A DNA stretch of 64,000 bases, taken from Pseudomonas libanensis. Lineage in GTDB: Bacteria; Pseudomonadota; Gammaproteobacteria; Pseudomonadales; Pseudomonadaceae. The notes under the pieces were generated by a model that was not told the DNA's origin, searched no databases, and saw only the letters and a list, made by a program, of their open reading frames with translations. Positions 63,761 to 64,000 of this stretch are shown in pieces; positions within the stretch are counted from its first letter, which is position 1; the number at the start of each line of letters is the position of its first letter. The stretch lies in NCBI RefSeq assembly GCF_001439685.1, contig NZ_JYLH01000019.1, forward strand, positions 32,443 to 96,442. The letters are read 5' to 3'. The translations under genes and the position numbers were made by a program.

Positions 63761-64000
63761 TTTCAAGGTAGTTGTCGCGTCAACCGTTCTGCTATGCCGC
63801 TTTTTGTTCGGTCTGCTGTTCCCGATCCGGATTCAGCAACACCGTTCCTACCGGTTCCCAGTTACGTGTTTGCCCTGACCACCGTTCAGGTCTTTTCCGG
63901 CGCTCCCGCTCATACAGCTCATGGCGCAGTGCCAGGATCTGATGATCTTTCCCTCCATGGCGCTCTGATGGGGTGACGAAGCGGATCCGGCTGTGCCGGT
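63761..64000 (-). mobile_element. IS3-family insertion sequence, second copy (inverted, partial)
   Basis: TTTCAAGGTAGTTGTCGC (63761-63778) is the right terminal repeat, identical to that of the copy ending at 53276. The following sequence is the reverse complement of 53276 back to about 53038 with only a few substitutions. The left end lies beyond the window. Confidence 0.85.
63792..64000 (-). CDS. IS3-family transposase OrfB, C-terminal part (truncated by window)
   Basis: The last about 69 codons of OrfB, ending in the TAG at 63794-63792. It encodes the same C-terminus as the copy at 52199 (FVTPSERHGGKDHQILALRH through EQQTEQKAA), with a few differences such as Gly for Gly-codon change and a silent CTG/TTG. 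The catalytic core is outside the window. Confidence 0.88.
   Translation of the reverse strand, partial: RHSRIRFVTPSERHGGKDHQILALRHELYERERRKRPERWSGQTRNWEPVGTVLLNPDREQQTEQKAA

Larger units (their letters stand above)
63414..64000 (-). repeat. MITE-like repeat element, large copy (inverted), truncated by window
   Basis: Starts with CATAGGTATCTACACAAC (63414-63431). Read in reverse, 63450-63660 matches 23340-23545 almost base for base, including three REP-type hairpins. The segment 63661-63760 contains paired GGGTTCCGCTCTGACAGCGGG and CCAAAGTAACC-type sequences; the IS enters at about 63761. No gene lies in 63365-63791. Confidence 0.78.

Noticed and set aside
63388..63976. Small plus-strand frames at the window end (for example 63794-63976) as genes
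   Set aside because: They are antisense to the repeat arm and to transposase OrfB; an equivalent frame lies antisense to OrfB at 53061-53243.

Overview
The window is GC-rich, densely coded and full of short palindromes built on TGTGGGAGCTGGCTTGCC-type arms (REP/REPIN). Gene content and arrangement (a type VI secretion cluster, yejABEF, an hbcR-gntP-bdhA-aacS block, parvulins, a GspE-D type II system) point to a chromosomal segment of a Pseudomonas of the fluorescens group. The species assignment is inference from gene content; no rRNA, tRNA or CRISPR array was seen.

Layout. 1-6.8 kb: part of a type VI secretion cluster on the minus strand (tssA-B-C-E-F, tssG probably starting at the edge) with hcp divergent; the region between them carries repeated ACTGCGCA/TGCGCAGT inverted repeats. 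6.8-8.7 kb: aldo/keto reductase, a DUF1543 protein and a small parvulin. 8.8-14.3 kb: the yejABEF peptide ABC importer. 14.3-20.2 kb: a sigma-54 activator resembling PA2005/HbcR, then a GntP-type permease, 3-hydroxybutyrate dehydrogenase and acetoacetyl-CoA synthetase behind a textbook -24/-12 promoter; together these take up 3-hydroxybutyrate and convert it to acetoacetyl-CoA. 20.3-23.2 kb: hybrid histidine kinase and a second parvulin.

23.7-30.2 kb (minus strand): KDG-type sugar kinase, a D-threonine-aldolase/D-serine-dehydratase-like PLP enzyme, an IclR regulator, RidA and a polar-amino-acid-type ABC importer, best read as a D-glucosaminate utilisation cluster feeding KDPG. 30.5-32.4 kb: a thioredoxin-like gene overlapping tail-to-tail with a TerC/CBS/CorC membrane protein. 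32.8-41.9 kb: SorC-family regulator and RpiB divergent from a ribose-type ABC importer, an SDR, a zinc alcohol dehydrogenase and split DhaK/DhaL kinase subunits, a gene set matching tetritol (erythritol/threitol) pathways. 42-51.3 kb: sohB, a histidine phosphatase, an SCP2 protein, a large GH63-like glucosidase, hglS (DUF1338), a DUF465 protein and a transketolase.

51.4-64 kb: a complete-looking 11-gene type II secretion operon (gspE-F-G-H-I-J-K-L-M-C/N-D, with a lipoprotein secretin and a GspE lacking the tetracysteine motif), bracketed by two inverted copies of a repeat element whose ends are CATAGGTATCTACACAAC. Each of these copies is itself interrupted by the same IS3-family insertion sequence; a third, short, IS-free copy lies at 23.2 kb. 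This composite arrangement is the most unusual feature of the window.
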